Source: Dyella dinghuensis | GTDB taxonomy: Bacteria > Pseudomonadota > Gammaproteobacteria > Xanthomonadales > Rhodanobacteraceae | Assembly (NCBI RefSeq): GCF_003977615.1 | Contig: NZ_RYZR01000003.1 | Span: 372,001-436,000 of the forward strand | DNA length: 64,000 nt | Direction of reading: 5' to 3' | In this document: piece by piece, positions 1-9,012 of the stretch | Layout: each line of letters begins with the position of its first letter | Position numbering within the stretch: position 1 is the first letter of the stretch | The notes under the pieces: generated by a model | Seen by the model: only the letters and a program-made list of their open reading frames with translations | Databases searched by the model: none | Told to the model about the DNA's origin: nothing | Made by a program: the position numbers and the translations under genes

Positions 1-2
1 GT

Positions 3-284
3 GTCCTTCACCATGTGAAGTACAAGGGTGAACCCATCGTCAAAGGAAAACGGGTGACGGGGTTCACCAATACCGAAGAAGAAGCGGTAGGGCTCACAAA
101 AGTCGTTCCGTTCCTGGTCGAGGACGAGCTCAAGCGTCTTGGCGGCAAATTTGAAAAGGTTGCCGATTGGCAGAGCTTTGCCATCGTCGATGGCCGTCTT
201 ATCACCGGGCAGAATCCCGCATCGTCGGAAGCTTCGGCCAAGGCTCTGATGAGTGTAATGAACGCGCACAAAGCCGCAGCCTGA
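3..284 (+). CDS. DJ-1/PfpI family type 1 glutamine amidotransferase-like protein (5' truncated by window edge)
   Basis: The reading frame is already open at the left edge and ends in TGA at 284, so only the C-terminal ~93 residues are visible. The motifs VTGFTNTEEEAVGLT, VVPFLVEDELKRLGG and LITGQNPASS are typical of the C-terminal half of Hsp31/PfpI-type proteins (class I glutamine amidotransferase fold, chaperone or deglycase roles proposed for relatives). The nucleophile-elbow cysteine would lie just upstream, outside the window. The GTG at 15 is an internal valine codon and not a real start, because the family sequence continues upstream of it. The family is confident; the exact activity is not. 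Confidence 0.8.
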   Translation, partial: VLHHVKYKGEPIVKGKRVTGFTNTEEEAVGLTKVVPFLVEDELKRLGGKFEKVADWQSFAIVDGRLITGQNPASSEASAKALMSVMNAHKAAA

Positions 285-303
285 GCCACTGCGTGGCGGA
301 GAG

Positions 304-355
304 AAAAGGGTCAGGGTGCTTTTTCTATCTGGGAAAGGTGCTCTGATTCTTTTTT
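304..355. repeat. REP/RAYT-like imperfect palindrome (copy 1)
   Basis: The left arm AAAAGGGTCAGGGTGC and the reverse complement of the right arm (AAAAAAGAATCAGAGCACC) match imperfectly. The GGTCAG(A/G)GTGC core recurs at 18.77, 21.07 and 24.37 kb. Lying just after the DJ-1 gene it could also end transcription. No transposase is adjacent. Confidence 0.5.
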
Positions 356-529
356 GCACGCGTGAGCTCGTTCGATGCTCGCGCCAATACGATACGTTTC
401 AATCGCTTGAAGAATGTGGAGATACCGTCGTCACTCGCCTCCTCGATACCCCTCACATTCAAGAGTCGCAGCATTTTGTCGATACCCACTACATAGCGCC
501 AATTGAGACATGCGGTTCGTGGGGGAGTT

Positions 530-1099
530 ATGACGACATTGCCATTCGTTGCCGAACCGTCTGACGACGGAACACCGAGCAACGTCGTGCCGTTTCCCTT
601 CCGCGGACGCGACACACGCACGACGAGTGCGCCGTTTTCACGATCATGGATCGTAGGCACACCTTCCGCGAGAAAAAACACCGTTGATCTCGAGCCCCAG
701 GATCGCCGTCTGGCCAGGCGGTTGGAGCGCGTTCTATGGGCCCTTCTCTATCATTCCCTGCATGAGTCACCCGATCTACGCGGATCGAAGTCGCAGTCCA
801 TTGAAAAACGCGTAAATCGCCTGGTTTCGCCGGGGAGGCTGCAAGCAGTGGCGCGGGCCGCCATCGACCTCGGCATGACCGCGGATCTGGCTCGCCTGGC
901 TGCAGCGGTCGTAGTGTTCGAGCTTCAAGCGCAATCCCGGTTGTGGAGCAAGGTGATGCGCCTGTTTGTGGCGGAGCGTCGGCAAGCCAGAGAAGACACC
1001 CTCGCGATAGCGCAAATGCTTGCCTCGGATCTTGAAGCCTTAAAAGTCCGTCCTATCGATCAGCTCGCCAAATCGCTTGCGGACACGCGTTGGGATTGA
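530..1099 (+). CDS. hypothetical protein (189 aa)
   Basis: I do not recognise this protein. The open frame extends to a TTG at 503, but the ATG at 530 is preferred because GGGGGAG at 521-527 stands just upstream. The N-terminal ~60 residues look disordered and basic; the rest is predicted mostly alpha-helical (segments such as [44 protein letters not shown]) without membrane spans. No catalytic motif is visible. The translation has normal composition and the frame is clean to TGA, which supports a real gene. Confidence 0.6.
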   Translation: MTTLPFVAEPSDDGTPSNVVPFPFRGRDTRTTSAPFSRSWIVGTPSARKNTVDLEPQDRRLARRLERVLWALLYHSLHESPDLRGSKSQSIEKRVNRLVSPGRLQAVARAAIDLGMTADLARLAAAVVVFELQAQSRLWSKVMRLFVAERRQAREDTLAIAQMLASDLEALKVRPIDQLAKSLADTRWD

Positions 1100-1280
1100 T
1101 CAACACGTCGAGTCGCTTTCGCCTGAAGAACAAGGCCCCGCGCTGAGGCACGGAACAAATCGGGCCGTGAAAGCCACGCGAATCAACCCCAATTGGCTAC
1201 TTCCGAAACACACTATTTGGCCTCTGAAGCCGCCCACTGAAACCCCTACACTGGCGAACATCACCAGAGGGGGCGGATGG

Positions 1281-2060
1281 ATGCGCATCGCAAGCGTGGG
1301 GCACGCAGTCTTCGCCGTTACCATGATCGCACTGGGCATCCAGTGTCTGATCACAGGTCATTACGCAGCACTCTGGCAACCGCTCGATCTTAGCGCTCCC
1401 GGTAACGCGGCATTGCCTTATCTGTGTGCCCTCATCACGCTGGGATGCGGCATAGGTCTGCTTTGGCAGCGGGCAGACGCCGCGCTCACGTTACTTGTGT
1501 ATTTTCTGGCGTGGCTGCTGCTGTTCAGAGCACCCATCCTCTTTGCGGCCCTCGCCACCGCCGGTCCTTGGTACGGTATCGCCGAATGCGCGGTGTATAT
1601 AGCCGCCACCTGGGTGTTATTCGCCTGGTTCGCAACAAACTGGAAGATGCCATCGCTTCTTCGTTTCATTAACGGCAACAGCGGCGTGCGTATTGCCAGA
1701 GTGCTGTACGCGTTGGCGATGATTTTCTTCGGACTGGGGCACTTCATCTATTTCAATGAGACCGTATCCCTGGTGCCTGCGTGGTTGCCCTGGCATGCAG
1801 GATGGGCGGCCTTCACCGGCGGTGCGTATATCGCCACCGGCATCGCGATGCTCATAGGCGTGCATGCACGTTTGGCGGCGACACTTTCTGCGTGGGAGAT
1901 GGCCGCGCTCACGTTGCTTGTCTGGCTACCTATTGTGATGACTGGCGCTAATGCCTTCCAATGGAGCGAATGCGTTGACTCCTGGACGTTGACGGCATGC
2001 GGCTGGGTCGTCGCGAATTCTTATCGCGGGATGCCGTGGCTGGCTATCGGCAAGCGCTGA
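1281..2060 (+). CDS. polytopic membrane protein, possibly DoxX-like (259 aa)
   Basis: ATG at 1281 follows AGAGGGGGCGG, a usable ribosome binding site; the frame is open further upstream to 1077 but that part overlaps the preceding gene and lacks a binding site. The product has about seven hydrophobic segments and appears to contain two similar halves, each starting RIA.V...AM/TMI.LG, followed by small-residue-rich helices. This two-half layout and the GLGHF / [10 protein letters not shown] stretches recall DoxX/DoxD-type membrane proteins of unknown transport function. The family assignment is weak; an integral inner-membrane protein is secure. Confidence 0.65.
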   Translation: MRIASVGHAVFAVTMIALGIQCLITGHYAALWQPLDLSAPGNAALPYLCALITLGCGIGLLWQRADAALTLLVYFLAWLLLFRAPILFAALATAGPWYGIAECAVYIAATWVLFAWFATNWKMPSLLRFINGNSGVRIARVLYALAMIFFGLGHFIYFNETVSLVPAWLPWHAGWAAFTGGAYIATGIAMLIGVHARLAATLSAWEMAALTLLVWLPIVMTGANAFQWSECVDSWTLTACGWVVANSYRGMPWLAIGKR

Positions 2061-2068
2061 TTCCGCAC

Positions 2069-2512
2069 CTAAGTGTTCTTGATCGACGGATTCGGGCTGT
2101 TCATCCCGCCGCAGCAGAATGTCAGCGGCACGCCGTACACCTTGCCGCCAAATCTCGCGAAAAGCTGGTACTGCCATAGACCTTCACTGCTCTTGTCGTA
2201 GTGATGGTTATGGATGGTCAACTTGGTCTTTCCGATCAAATGAAGTTTGTGAAAAATTTTTTCGCGAGGCGTTCTCACCAGCCATAGAAACCCCGGATTG
2301 TCGGCCTCATCAAGCGCACAAAATTCACCCCCACTGGCGTTACCTGTAAGCGTCCAGGTGATCGTATGCGCATGATTGGCATCTTTGATTTTTTCAAAAA
2401 TCTGGTGGTGATTTCCACTGTTGACGACCAGCAGATTGTCTTCCCCGCCATCGCGAAAATCGTGTGCCAGCTCGACACTAAGCTCGATATGCTTCTCGCC
2501 GCTATTGCTCAT
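2069..2512 (-). CDS. hypothetical protein downstream of the TIR gene (147 aa)
   Basis: I do not recognise a named family. ATG at 2512 has the binding site AGGAG about seven bases upstream. The protein is soluble, histidine-rich and looks beta-rich (TITWTLTG, FLWLVRTP, KTKLTIHNHHYD, WQYQLFARFGGKVYGV), ending in NPSIKNT. The C-terminal pattern faintly resembles small bacterial beta-sandwich proteins that end in D/N-P-x-I-x-N, but this is only an impression. It begins 35 bases after the stop of the TIR-TPR gene on the same strand, so it is probably co-transcribed with it and could be its partner or regulator. Confidence 0.6.
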   Translation of the reverse strand: MSNSGEKHIELSVELAHDFRDGGEDNLLVVNSGNHHQIFEKIKDANHAHTITWTLTGNASGGEFCALDEADNPGFLWLVRTPREKIFHKLHLIGKTKLTIHNHHYDKSSEGLWQYQLFARFGGKVYGVPLTFCCGGMNSPNPSIKNT

Positions 2513-2547
2513 GATGAACTCCTACCGGAGATGGGATGGATGCCGCG

Positions 2548-4758
2548 TCAGCGATCACGCTCGCCACTTACTGCCAGCAAGCGACTTTGAAGTGCCGTAT
2601 TCACCGGGTAGTCGATGTGCTCGCGATTCAACAAGGCGATTAGCCCGGCGTCACGGTATCCGCTATTCCAGAGCAGCCTGATCAGTGGTTTCGCATCGGA
2701 AACATTGCCGAGTGCCAACGTCGCTTCGACCTGCAGCGAAAGCAGGCGTGGATCGCTACGCCCACTCGATTGCGCAGTCGCCTCTCTAACGACGTCGCGG
2801 CGTAGCTGCATGGCCACGCGTGAATCGGTACTGACATTTGCGGACAATAGCTGCGCGGTCATCGTGGCGAGCAAGGTCGCGCGATCGTGAGGTTTTTGCG
2901 CCAGCAAATGATCAAGCGTGCTCTGCGCGACCTGTACTTGCGTGCGTGCGGCCTCAATGTCTCCGACAGCAAGAAACTCAGCCGCCTGCTCCGTTTGTGC
3001 TTCGGCCAGCTCGCGTTGCAATTCCGCGTTGCTGGGTGCGATTCGCACGAGTCCCGTAAACATCGACAACGCCTGTGCGGTGAGTGCCCGCGCCGAATCA
3101 AGGTCGCCGCTGAGACGTTTCAGCCGTGCGAGCTGCTGTATGTACCGGGCGAGATCTTCACGCAGATCGTTATTGTCGGGGTTGTCCTTGATAAGGCCAG
3201 CCGCGATGTCGACGGCCTGCTGCAGATAACGGATGCCGGTGGCATCTTCCCCTGCGAGTGCGAGTGTGCGCCCGAGAATCGCGTGAACGGTAAGCATCGT
3301 GTCGCGCTGGCTGTTGTCTTTCGGATCGCGCGCCGACAATCTGGATTCGATAGCGTCGTCTGCGCTGTACTCAGCGATGGCGGTAGCAAGGTCGCCATGC
3401 AGAAGCGCGAGTTTTCCCAGGTTGTTGTGCGCGCCGCCGAGTTCCACCGCCCATTGGCTGTTGTTCGGATCGGCCGCAACCAGTTTCTTGGATAAAGCAA
3501 GCGCGCTGCCGTAAGGCACCGCGGATTCATCGAGCTGACCACGCGCCTCCATCACATGACCGATGTTGTTGTCGAGCATCTCAAGCTCAAACTGCAACGC
3601 CAGATCGTTGGGAGCGTGCTGGGCCGCGTGCGACAGGATGCTCTGCGCCTGGTCAAAAACCTTTTGTGCTGCGTCGAGCTGCCCCTGATACCAATACGTA
3701 TAGCCAATGAACGACAACGTGCGCGCGTAGTGCAACTGTCTGGCCGTATCTGCAGGTGCCGACGCGGCCAGGGCGCTATCAATTTTGGCGGCGGCTTGAA
3801 ACGATGTCAGGGCTTCGGGCAGATGCCCTTGCAACTGCCGCACCTTGCCGATTTTTTCGAACGCCTTCGCGCGCTGCTCGAGCGCCTGATCGGTCACGTC
3901 CTTCGTAGGCAGCGAGGCGAAATAGGCCATCGCCTTGTCGTCGACGGCCTCCATGATGTCCAGGCGTTCGACCTGATATAGCTTGTCGTTGAGATCGCCA
4001 AGCATGAAATCGACCAGGTCTTCGGCTTGTTTCTGACGGCGTTCGGCATCGATGCGCGCAACGTCGGCGGCGTGACGTGCAAACAGCGCGGCGATGGCCA
4101 GTGTGGTCGTCGCTGCCATCACGATCAGCGCCAGCGCGGTAATCGCAGTCATTCGTCGATTGCGACGTTGCAGCTCGCGTTGCCTAAGGCTATCGAAACC
4201 AATGTCGAGCATGCCGGCAATCAGTTTCAGCTTGGCTTTGCGACGACCATCTTTGCCAGCACGCGCATCCGCGGCAATGGGTTCTGTGCGCTCGGTAGTG
4301 GGTTGCCCGTTTGCATCCAGACGAAAACGCAGCGCTGATACGAAGCACTCTTCCGTTTCGCGACCGGGCACATCGCTGGCGTTGGGTTCGCCATCGACGA
4401 TCAAGCAGAAAATACGTTCGCTGCGACCCAGCTGTTTGAACGCCTGTACTTCCGATTGCACCCAGCGCGAAGCCGCCGAACGTGGCGAGCAGATCACGAT
4501 TAGATTCGCGGCTTGTTCCAGCGCTTCGTTGACCTTGCGCCCGAGATCGGTTGCGCTGGCCAATTCATCGCGGTCGCGGAAAATCGGTGTGAGGCGGCGC
4601 GGAATGGTACCTGCGGCCGTTTGCGTACCCACCAGGCGCGCGGGAACGCGATACGTTTCCAGTGCCTTATGCAACCAGTCGGCCCAGGCCTTGTCCTGGT
4701 GGCTGTAGCTGATGAAAGCGTGGTATCTGAAAACCGATACCACGGGGGCCTGCGTCAT
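2548..4758 (-). CDS. TIR domain - transmembrane - TPR repeat protein (736 aa)
   Basis: The N-terminal ~120 residues are a bacterial TIR domain: YHAFISYSHQDKAWADWLHKAL forms strand A and helix A, and SPRSAASRWVQSEV carries the W-x-x-x-E glutamate (E103) that aligns with the catalytic glutamate of NAD-cleaving TIR domains. A basic linker (AKLKLIAGMLDIGFDSLRQRE) precedes one membrane span (about residues 205-227), then some 500 residues of helical TPR-like repeats (EALTSFQAAAKID, AQKVFDQAQSIL, AIAEYSADDAIES). ATG 4758 is chosen over the longer frame to 4848 because the TIR fold begins shortly after it; GGGAG lies about 11 bases upstream. It is divergent from the SLOG-like gene. TIR proteins can make NAD-derived signals in defence, which is inferred here, not shown. 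Confidence 0.8.
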   Translation of the reverse strand: MTQAPVVSVFRYHAFISYSHQDKAWADWLHKALETYRVPARLVGTQTAAGTIPRRLTPIFRDRDELASATDLGRKVNEALEQAANLIVICSPRSAASRWVQSEVQAFKQLGRSERIFCLIVDGEPNASDVPGRETEECFVSALRFRLDANGQPTTERTEPIAADARAGKDGRRKAKLKLIAGMLDIGFDSLRQRELQRRNRRMTAITALALIVMAATTTLAIAALFARHAADVARIDAERRQKQAEDLVDFMLGDLNDKLYQVERLDIMEAVDDKAMAYFASLPTKDVTDQALEQRAKAFEKIGKVRQLQGHLPEALTSFQAAAKIDSALAASAPADTARQLHYARTLSFIGYTYWYQGQLDAAQKVFDQAQSILSHAAQHAPNDLALQFELEMLDNNIGHVMEARGQLDESAVPYGSALALSKKLVAADPNNSQWAVELGGAHNNLGKLALLHGDLATAIAEYSADDAIESRLSARDPKDNSQRDTMLTVHAILGRTLALAGEDATGIRYLQQAVDIAAGLIKDNPDNNDLREDLARYIQQLARLKRLSGDLDSARALTAQALSMFTGLVRIAPSNAELQRELAEAQTEQAAEFLAVGDIEAARTQVQVAQSTLDHLLAQKPHDRATLLATMTAQLLSANVSTDSRVAMQLRRDVVREATAQSSGRSDPRLLSLQVEATLALGNVSDAKPLIRLLWNSGYRDAGLIALLNREHIDYPVNTALQSRLLAVSGERDR

Positions 4759-4893
4759 CACGCATTGCACTCCCGCTGGGGCCACAGCCCTCCATTGCCA
4801 GGAAATGCCCGTTTCATCCGACCGGCGATCAGGTGCCGATCCCGCCAAAGGGCTGTATCGGGAGCCCTTCTAGGGGCACCCTACCACAGAAAG

Positions 4894-4909
4894 TGTGACG
4901 TAGATCACA
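4894..4909. promoter_or_regulatory. CRP/Clp-type binding site TGTGA-N6-TCACA
   Basis: TGTGACGTAGATCACA is a perfect two-arm match to the CRP-family consensus, flanked by AAG and TTT as in strong sites. It lies in the 282-base gap between the divergent TIR-TPR (start 4758) and SLOG-like (start 5041) genes, about 135 bases from each start. In Xanthomonas the CRP homologue Clp uses the same half-sites and responds to c-di-GMP. Which promoter it controls cannot be told from sequence. Confidence 0.7.
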
Positions 4910-5040
4910 TTTCGCGTGGTACCCTCCCCGGCGACAAGCCATGGGACGTCCGGGCCGGTAGCGACTGGTCTGCTGTCCGATGGACAGGGATTCCGTGCAA
5001 GGGATGGCTGACCTTTCTGCGATCTCGCTCGGAAGCGGCC

Positions 5041-6723
5041 ATGACTCCTTTGATCATCGGCGTCACCAGCCATCGCAATATCGCCGCGTCCGAGATCGAG
5101 CCGATCCGGCAGCGCGTTCGCGATTTCTTCTCCTTGATTCAACACGAATGTCCCACCCTCCCGTTAGTGGCATTGTCTGCATTGGCCGAAGGCGGCGATC
5201 AGCTGTTTGCAACCGAGGCGCTGATAGCGGGTGCGCGATTGGTTGTGCCGCTGCCGCTGCCGAAGGATTTATATCTCGACGACTTTACCGACCCAACAGT
5301 GCTTCGCGAATTCGAAGCGTTGTGCGAGCAGGCCGAGATCATTCGATTACCGCTGCTGAAAGGCCACTCGCGCGCCGATATCGAATCGCATGGGCTGGAA
5401 CGCGACCGGCAGTATGCAAAAGCCGGCGTATTTATCGCCAGTCACTGCCATATCTTGCTGACCATGTGGGATGGCAAGGATTCCGGCCGGCTTGGTGGCA
5501 CGGCGCAGATTGTGAAGTATTACCTCAGCGGCGCGATGCCTGGACTGATCGAGCGGCATCGCGAGGCGCGTCATGTGATCGCCGTCGGCGATGAGCACTT
5601 GCTCTACCACATCGTCTGTTCGCGCGAAGGTGCCGATGCCACCGTCGCGCCAGGTCTTTCTACATTGCAGACGATATGGCGCACCAGCGACACGCTTTCC
5701 ACTAACAGCGATACACCCGATGAATTCCGCCTGATGTTCAAGCATATGGCGGAGTTCAATGACGATTGCGAGAAGTATCGCGACGACATCGCGGATGCGG
5801 CACGCGCGCACCACGATCCTTCACCGGAAACGCCCGATAACGTCGAACACCTTTTTCGCTGCGCCGACTGGCTGGCCATCCATTTTCAGCGGCGCGTGTT
5901 GTTAGCCCTGCGCGCGACGTACACGCTTGCGGCCCTGATGGGTATCGCCTTCGCCTTCTACGCGCATCTCGCCGCGCAGAACAATCTGATCTACCTCTTT
6001 CTGCTGCTTTTTGCGATCGGCGGTTTCGTTGCCATCGTCGCCCGACGCCGCGACTGGCATCGCAAGTATCTGGATTACCGCGCTTTGGCAGAAGGTTTGC
6101 GCATTCAGTCGTACTGGCGCCGCGCTGGTATTTCGACCAGCAGCGATCATGAGTTTGCGCACGACAACTTCTTACAGCGGCAGAACATCGAGCTTGGATG
6201 GATCCGCAACGTCATGCGCACGGTTGGCTTGCACCCACCCGCCAAGCCGTTACCCGATGCACTCGCCGAAGTGATTGCGGAATGGGTCGGCGAATCGGGG
6301 AAATCGGGGCAGCTTCATTATTTCGAACGTAAGACGGTCGAACGCACGGGTTTGCATCACATCACCGAGACCATCGGCTCTATCAGCCTGTGGGGCGGCA
6401 TCTCGATCAGCGTATTTCTCGCCGTGTTCGCGCTGCGGCTTCCAGAAAGCACCAAGACGATCCTGGTGCTGATCATGGCGGTGCTTTCCATCATGGCGGC
6501 CGTCCGCGAGGCCTACGCTTATCGCAAAGCGGACAAGGAGTTGATCCGGCAATATCGATTCATGCAGCGCATTTTCAGCAGTGCGCGCGCTGCGCTCGAC
6601 CGCACCAGCGAACCCGCCGAACAACGCGACATTCTACGGTCACTCGGCGACGCCGCACTCACCGAACACGCCGAGTGGACATTGATGCACCGCGAACGGC
6701 AGGTGGAGCACAGCAAGTTATAG
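5041..6723 (+). CDS. SLOG-like N-terminal domain fused to two 2TM modules (SLATT-like), 560 aa
   Basis: The N-terminal ~170 residues resemble a Rossmann-like SLOG nucleotide-ligand-binding domain: LIIGVTSHRNI at the first strand, LSALAEGGDQLFATEAL after it, and GRLGGTAQIVKYYL at the third motif. Residues ~287-335 hold two membrane spans followed by RDWHRKYLDYRALAEGLRIQSYW, and ~447-491 hold two more followed by REAYAYRKADKELIRQYRFM. This 2TM-plus-helix pattern matches the SLATT / DUF4231 type of pore-forming effectors that accompany SMODS and SLOG domains. ATG 5041 has GGAAG six bases upstream; the longer frame overlaps the divergent TIR gene. A ligand-gated membrane effector is inferred from domain logic. 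Confidence 0.7.
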   Translation: MTPLIIGVTSHRNIAASEIEPIRQRVRDFFSLIQHECPTLPLVALSALAEGGDQLFATEALIAGARLVVPLPLPKDLYLDDFTDPTVLREFEALCEQAEIIRLPLLKGHSRADIESHGLERDRQYAKAGVFIASHCHILLTMWDGKDSGRLGGTAQIVKYYLSGAMPGLIERHREARHVIAVGDEHLLYHIVCSREGADATVAPGLSTLQTIWRTSDTLSTNSDTPDEFRLMFKHMAEFNDDCEKYRDDIADAARAHHDPSPETPDNVEHLFRCADWLAIHFQRRVLLALRATYTLAALMGIAFAFYAHLAAQNNLIYLFLLLFAIGGFVAIVARRRDWHRKYLDYRALAEGLRIQSYWRRAGISTSSDHEFAHDNFLQRQNIELGWIRNVMRTVGLHPPAKPLPDALAEVIAEWVGESGKSGQLHYFERKTVERTGLHHITETIGSISLWGGISISVFLAVFALRLPESTKTILVLIMAVLSIMAAVREAYAYRKADKELIRQYRFMQRIFSSARAALDRTSEPAEQRDILRSLGDAALTEHAEWTLMHRERQVEHSKL

Positions 6724-6763
6724 CGTCGCGACGACTGCAAAAGGCGTGGGAGTGCTTGCTGCA

Positions 6764-7015
6764 CTAACCCCTGTTTCCGTGCAAAATCTGTTCAAGGTAA
6801 TACACCACCAGTCCGCCGAACCCACACGCGCACATCTCCTGCGGTGTGCGGCCGCCAAACTCGGCGATGGTTTCTGCGCGATACCACCGGCGCACCCGGC
6901 CGCTGTCACGGTCGATCATCAAGGCCAGACGAAGGACATCGCGCCGTTGCGGCACTGCTGGCCATACGGAGCGTGTACTCTCATCACGTTTCATCTGCAC
7001 TCGTGCATTACGCAT
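6764..7015 (-). CDS. small protein, possibly MbcA/ParS/Xre antitoxin-like toxin-binding domain (DUF2384-like)
   Basis: The C-terminal part, RWYRAETIAEFGGRTPQEMCACG followed by GGLVVYYLEQILHG, resembles the DUF2384 pattern (W..TP..LGGRTP.EL......V...L..I..G) of toxin-binding antitoxin C-termini. No toxin gene of the RES or ParT type stands beside it, so a toxin-antitoxin role is not supported by context. ATG 7015 is preferred over GTG 7021; GTAGG is upstream at moderate spacing. It is convergent with the SLOG-like gene. Function remains open; it could be an orphan regulator. Confidence 0.5.
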   Translation of the reverse strand: MRNARVQMKRDESTRSVWPAVPQRRDVLRLALMIDRDSGRVRRWYRAETIAEFGGRTPQEMCACGFGGLVVYYLEQILHGNRG

Positions 7016-7132
7016 GATCACTACCTACTTTCTGTTCGTGTTCAAAAACTGAAGCTCAAGCATTTAGACAGCGACAACAACGCGGTCGCCGCGCTGAAAT
7101 GGTTTTCCCGCGTGGGTGCACGGAGAATGGAA

Positions 7133-7573
7133 TCAGCCCTCGTGGCTGCTTACTCGCGCGAGAATGCGGCGAAGGTGTGCAAGGTCGGTCTTGGAAAGGT
7201 GCTGGAACGCAGGCGGCGCATCGTCGCGTACTGTGCGTTGTAACAACTCGACAAGCTCCTTGCCTGCGGACGTAAGCGACACCAGTTTTGTGCGCCGGTT
7301 GTCGGGATGGGGATTGCGTTCGACCAGTCCGCGATTTTCAAGATCGTTAATGGCGACGGTGGTGGCGGGTGCGTCGCTACTGGTGATATACGCAATCTGC
7401 GTCAAGGTCTTCGGCTCATCGAGCAGCCGCCACAGTATGCGTGCGCGGCTGAAGGGCAAACCGGTGACGTCGATGACTTTACGGCGCCACTCCCCGCGGG
7501 TTTCCCACACCAGGGCAACCATCATCTGCCAGATGCGATCGGCTTCGCTACCACTAGGTGTGCGCCCGATCAC
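7133..7573 (-). CDS. MarR family transcriptional regulator (146 aa)
   Basis: A winged-helix MarR protein: helices IWQMMVALVWETRGEWRRKV, the DNA-reading segment LTQIAYITSSDAPATTVAINDLENRGLVER, then the wing with DNRRTKLVSLTSAGKEL. Length is normal for the family. Its ATG overlaps the stop of the MFS gene (ATGA), so the two are translated from one message, with the exporter first. It most likely represses this operon by binding the inverted repeats at the exporter start (8999-9033) and is released by the exported compound, the usual MarR/EmrR logic. The ligand is unknown. Confidence 0.9.
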   Translation of the reverse strand: MIGRTPSGSEADRIWQMMVALVWETRGEWRRKVIDVTGLPFSRARILWRLLDEPKTLTQIAYITSSDAPATTVAINDLENRGLVERNPHPDNRRTKLVSLTSAGKELVELLQRTVRDDAPPAFQHLSKTDLAHLRRILARVSSHEG

Positions 7574-9012
7574 GTCGTCGCTCCAACCGTCGTTTCTTCC
7601 AGCAAGTGCGCAGCATGTCGGGTGGTGTCATGCGCCCAGCGCGTGTTGGACAACCACGCCAGCAACAACACGGTTGCGCCGCCACCGGTAATCAACCACC
7701 AGAACGGATGCGACGCCTCGGCGAAACCGTTATGGATGTGTGCACCCAGGATGGTGCCCGCGAGCGCTACGCCGAGCGACGCGCCGATCTGCCTGCTGGT
7801 GGAAGCAACCGCCGCCGCAAGACCCGCCTGCGCCTTGGGCATGCCCGACACAGCCGTGTTGGTAATCGGTGCATTCACCATGCCGAAACCAATACCAAAA
7901 ATCACATACGTCAACAACAGAAATGGCAGCGGCGTCGTGGCCGTCAGCTGCGTCATCATCAGCGCGCTGACGAGCGTAGCCGTGCCGGAGGTCAGCAATG
8001 AAGGTCGTGTGCCGTGTGTGCCGACCAGCCGCCCGGAGAGTGGCGAGCAGAGAATCGTCGCCAATGCGAGCGGCAACGTGCACAAACCGGTTTGGAACGC
8101 CGACAGTCCACGCACTTCCTGCAAGTACAGCGCATTGAGAAACAGGAAGCCGGAGAATGCCGAGAAGCTGCACACCGCGATCACGGTTGCGCTGCTGAAA
8201 GGCGCACTGCGGAAGAACCGCACATCGATCAACGGTTCATGGCGGCGAGGTTCGTAGACAAGCAACGCGATCAGCGCAAACGCGGCAGCCGCGAACAGGC
8301 CAATGATCGTCGGTGAATTCCACCCAGCATGCGGGCCTTCGATCACCGCATACGTGACCATCGCCAACAGCGCAAACACGAGCAATTGCCCGATCGGATC
8401 GACGCGCCGCGGATGCGGTGCCTTGGATTCCGGAATGTAGCGCGCAGCCAGCAGCATCGCCGCAGCACCGACAGGCAGGTTCACCCAGAAGATCGAGCGC
8501 CAGCCAACGCTTTCTGTCAGCGCTCCGCCGATGACCGGACCCAGCGCCATCGATACACCAGCGACCGCCCCCCAGATGCCGATGGCGCGTGCGCGTGCTT
8601 TCGGTTCGTGGAAGGTGTTGGCAATGATCGACATGGCGACCGGATTAAGCATGGTCGCGCCTAGCGCCTGCACAACGCGAAATGCCACAAGGCCATGAAT
8701 ATTTGGTGCAAGACTGCACAGCAGCGAGCCCAGCATAAACAGCGCCATGCCGGTCTGGAACACACGGCGACGCCCAAACCGGTCGGCCATCGACCCGGCC
8801 AGCATCAGCAGGCTTGCCACCACCATCGTGTAGGCGTCGATCACCCACTGCAGCCCCGATATCGACGCGGCAAGATCGTGCCGGATCGACGGCAGCGCGA
8901 CATTGACGATGGTGGCGTCCATCGCAACCATCAGCAGGCTGAGGCAGCAAATGCCGAGAATCAGGTTTGGATGGGCCTCAGCCCGTCTGGCGTCGCGAAT
9001 AGTTGTGTTCAT
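7570..9012 (-). CDS. MFS drug exporter, DHA2 (14-TM, EmrB/QacA) family (480 aa)
   Basis: The sequence shows the DHA2 motif A in GSMADRFGRRRVFQTGM, motif D1 near the N-terminus (MVAMDATIVNVALPSI) and motif C (GAVAGVSMALGPVIGG), followed by evenly spaced hydrophobic helices consistent with 14 spans. Proton-driven export of toxic compounds across the inner membrane is the family role. No EmrA-type membrane fusion gene or outer-membrane channel is adjacent, so it may act alone. ATG 9012 is chosen instead of the upstream 9033 codon; it lies inside a perfect MarR-type inverted repeat, implying direct repression. Confidence 0.88.
   Translation of the reverse strand: MNTTIRDARRAEAHPNLILGICCLSLLMVAMDATIVNVALPSIRHDLAASISGLQWVIDAYTMVVASLLMLAGSMADRFGRRRVFQTGMALFMLGSLLCSLAPNIHGLVAFRVVQALGATMLNPVAMSIIANTFHEPKARARAIGIWGAVAGVSMALGPVIGGALTESVGWRSIFWVNLPVGAAAMLLAARYIPESKAPHPRRVDPIGQLLVFALLAMVTYAVIEGPHAGWNSPTIIGLFAAAAFALIALLVYEPRRHEPLIDVRFFRSAPFSSATVIAVCSFSAFSGFLFLNALYLQEVRGLSAFQTGLCTLPLALATILCSPLSGRLVGTHGTRPSLLTSGTATLVSALMMTQLTATTPLPFLLLTYVIFGIGFGMVNAPITNTAVSGMPKAQAGLAAAVASTSRQIGASLGVALAGTILGAHIHNGFAEASHPFWWLITGGGATVLLLAWLSNTRWAHDTTRHAAHLLEETTVGATT

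Noticed and set aside
2548-6723. Calling the TIR/SLOG pair a standard Thoeris system
   Set aside because: The SLOG-like protein has no SIR2 domain, and the TIR protein has a membrane span and TPR array unlike ThsB; only an analogy is justified.
6746-7243. plus-strand 165-codon frame after the SLOG-like gene
   Set aside because: Overlaps the minus-strand DUF2384-like frame and the marR end; no binding site and no domain pattern.
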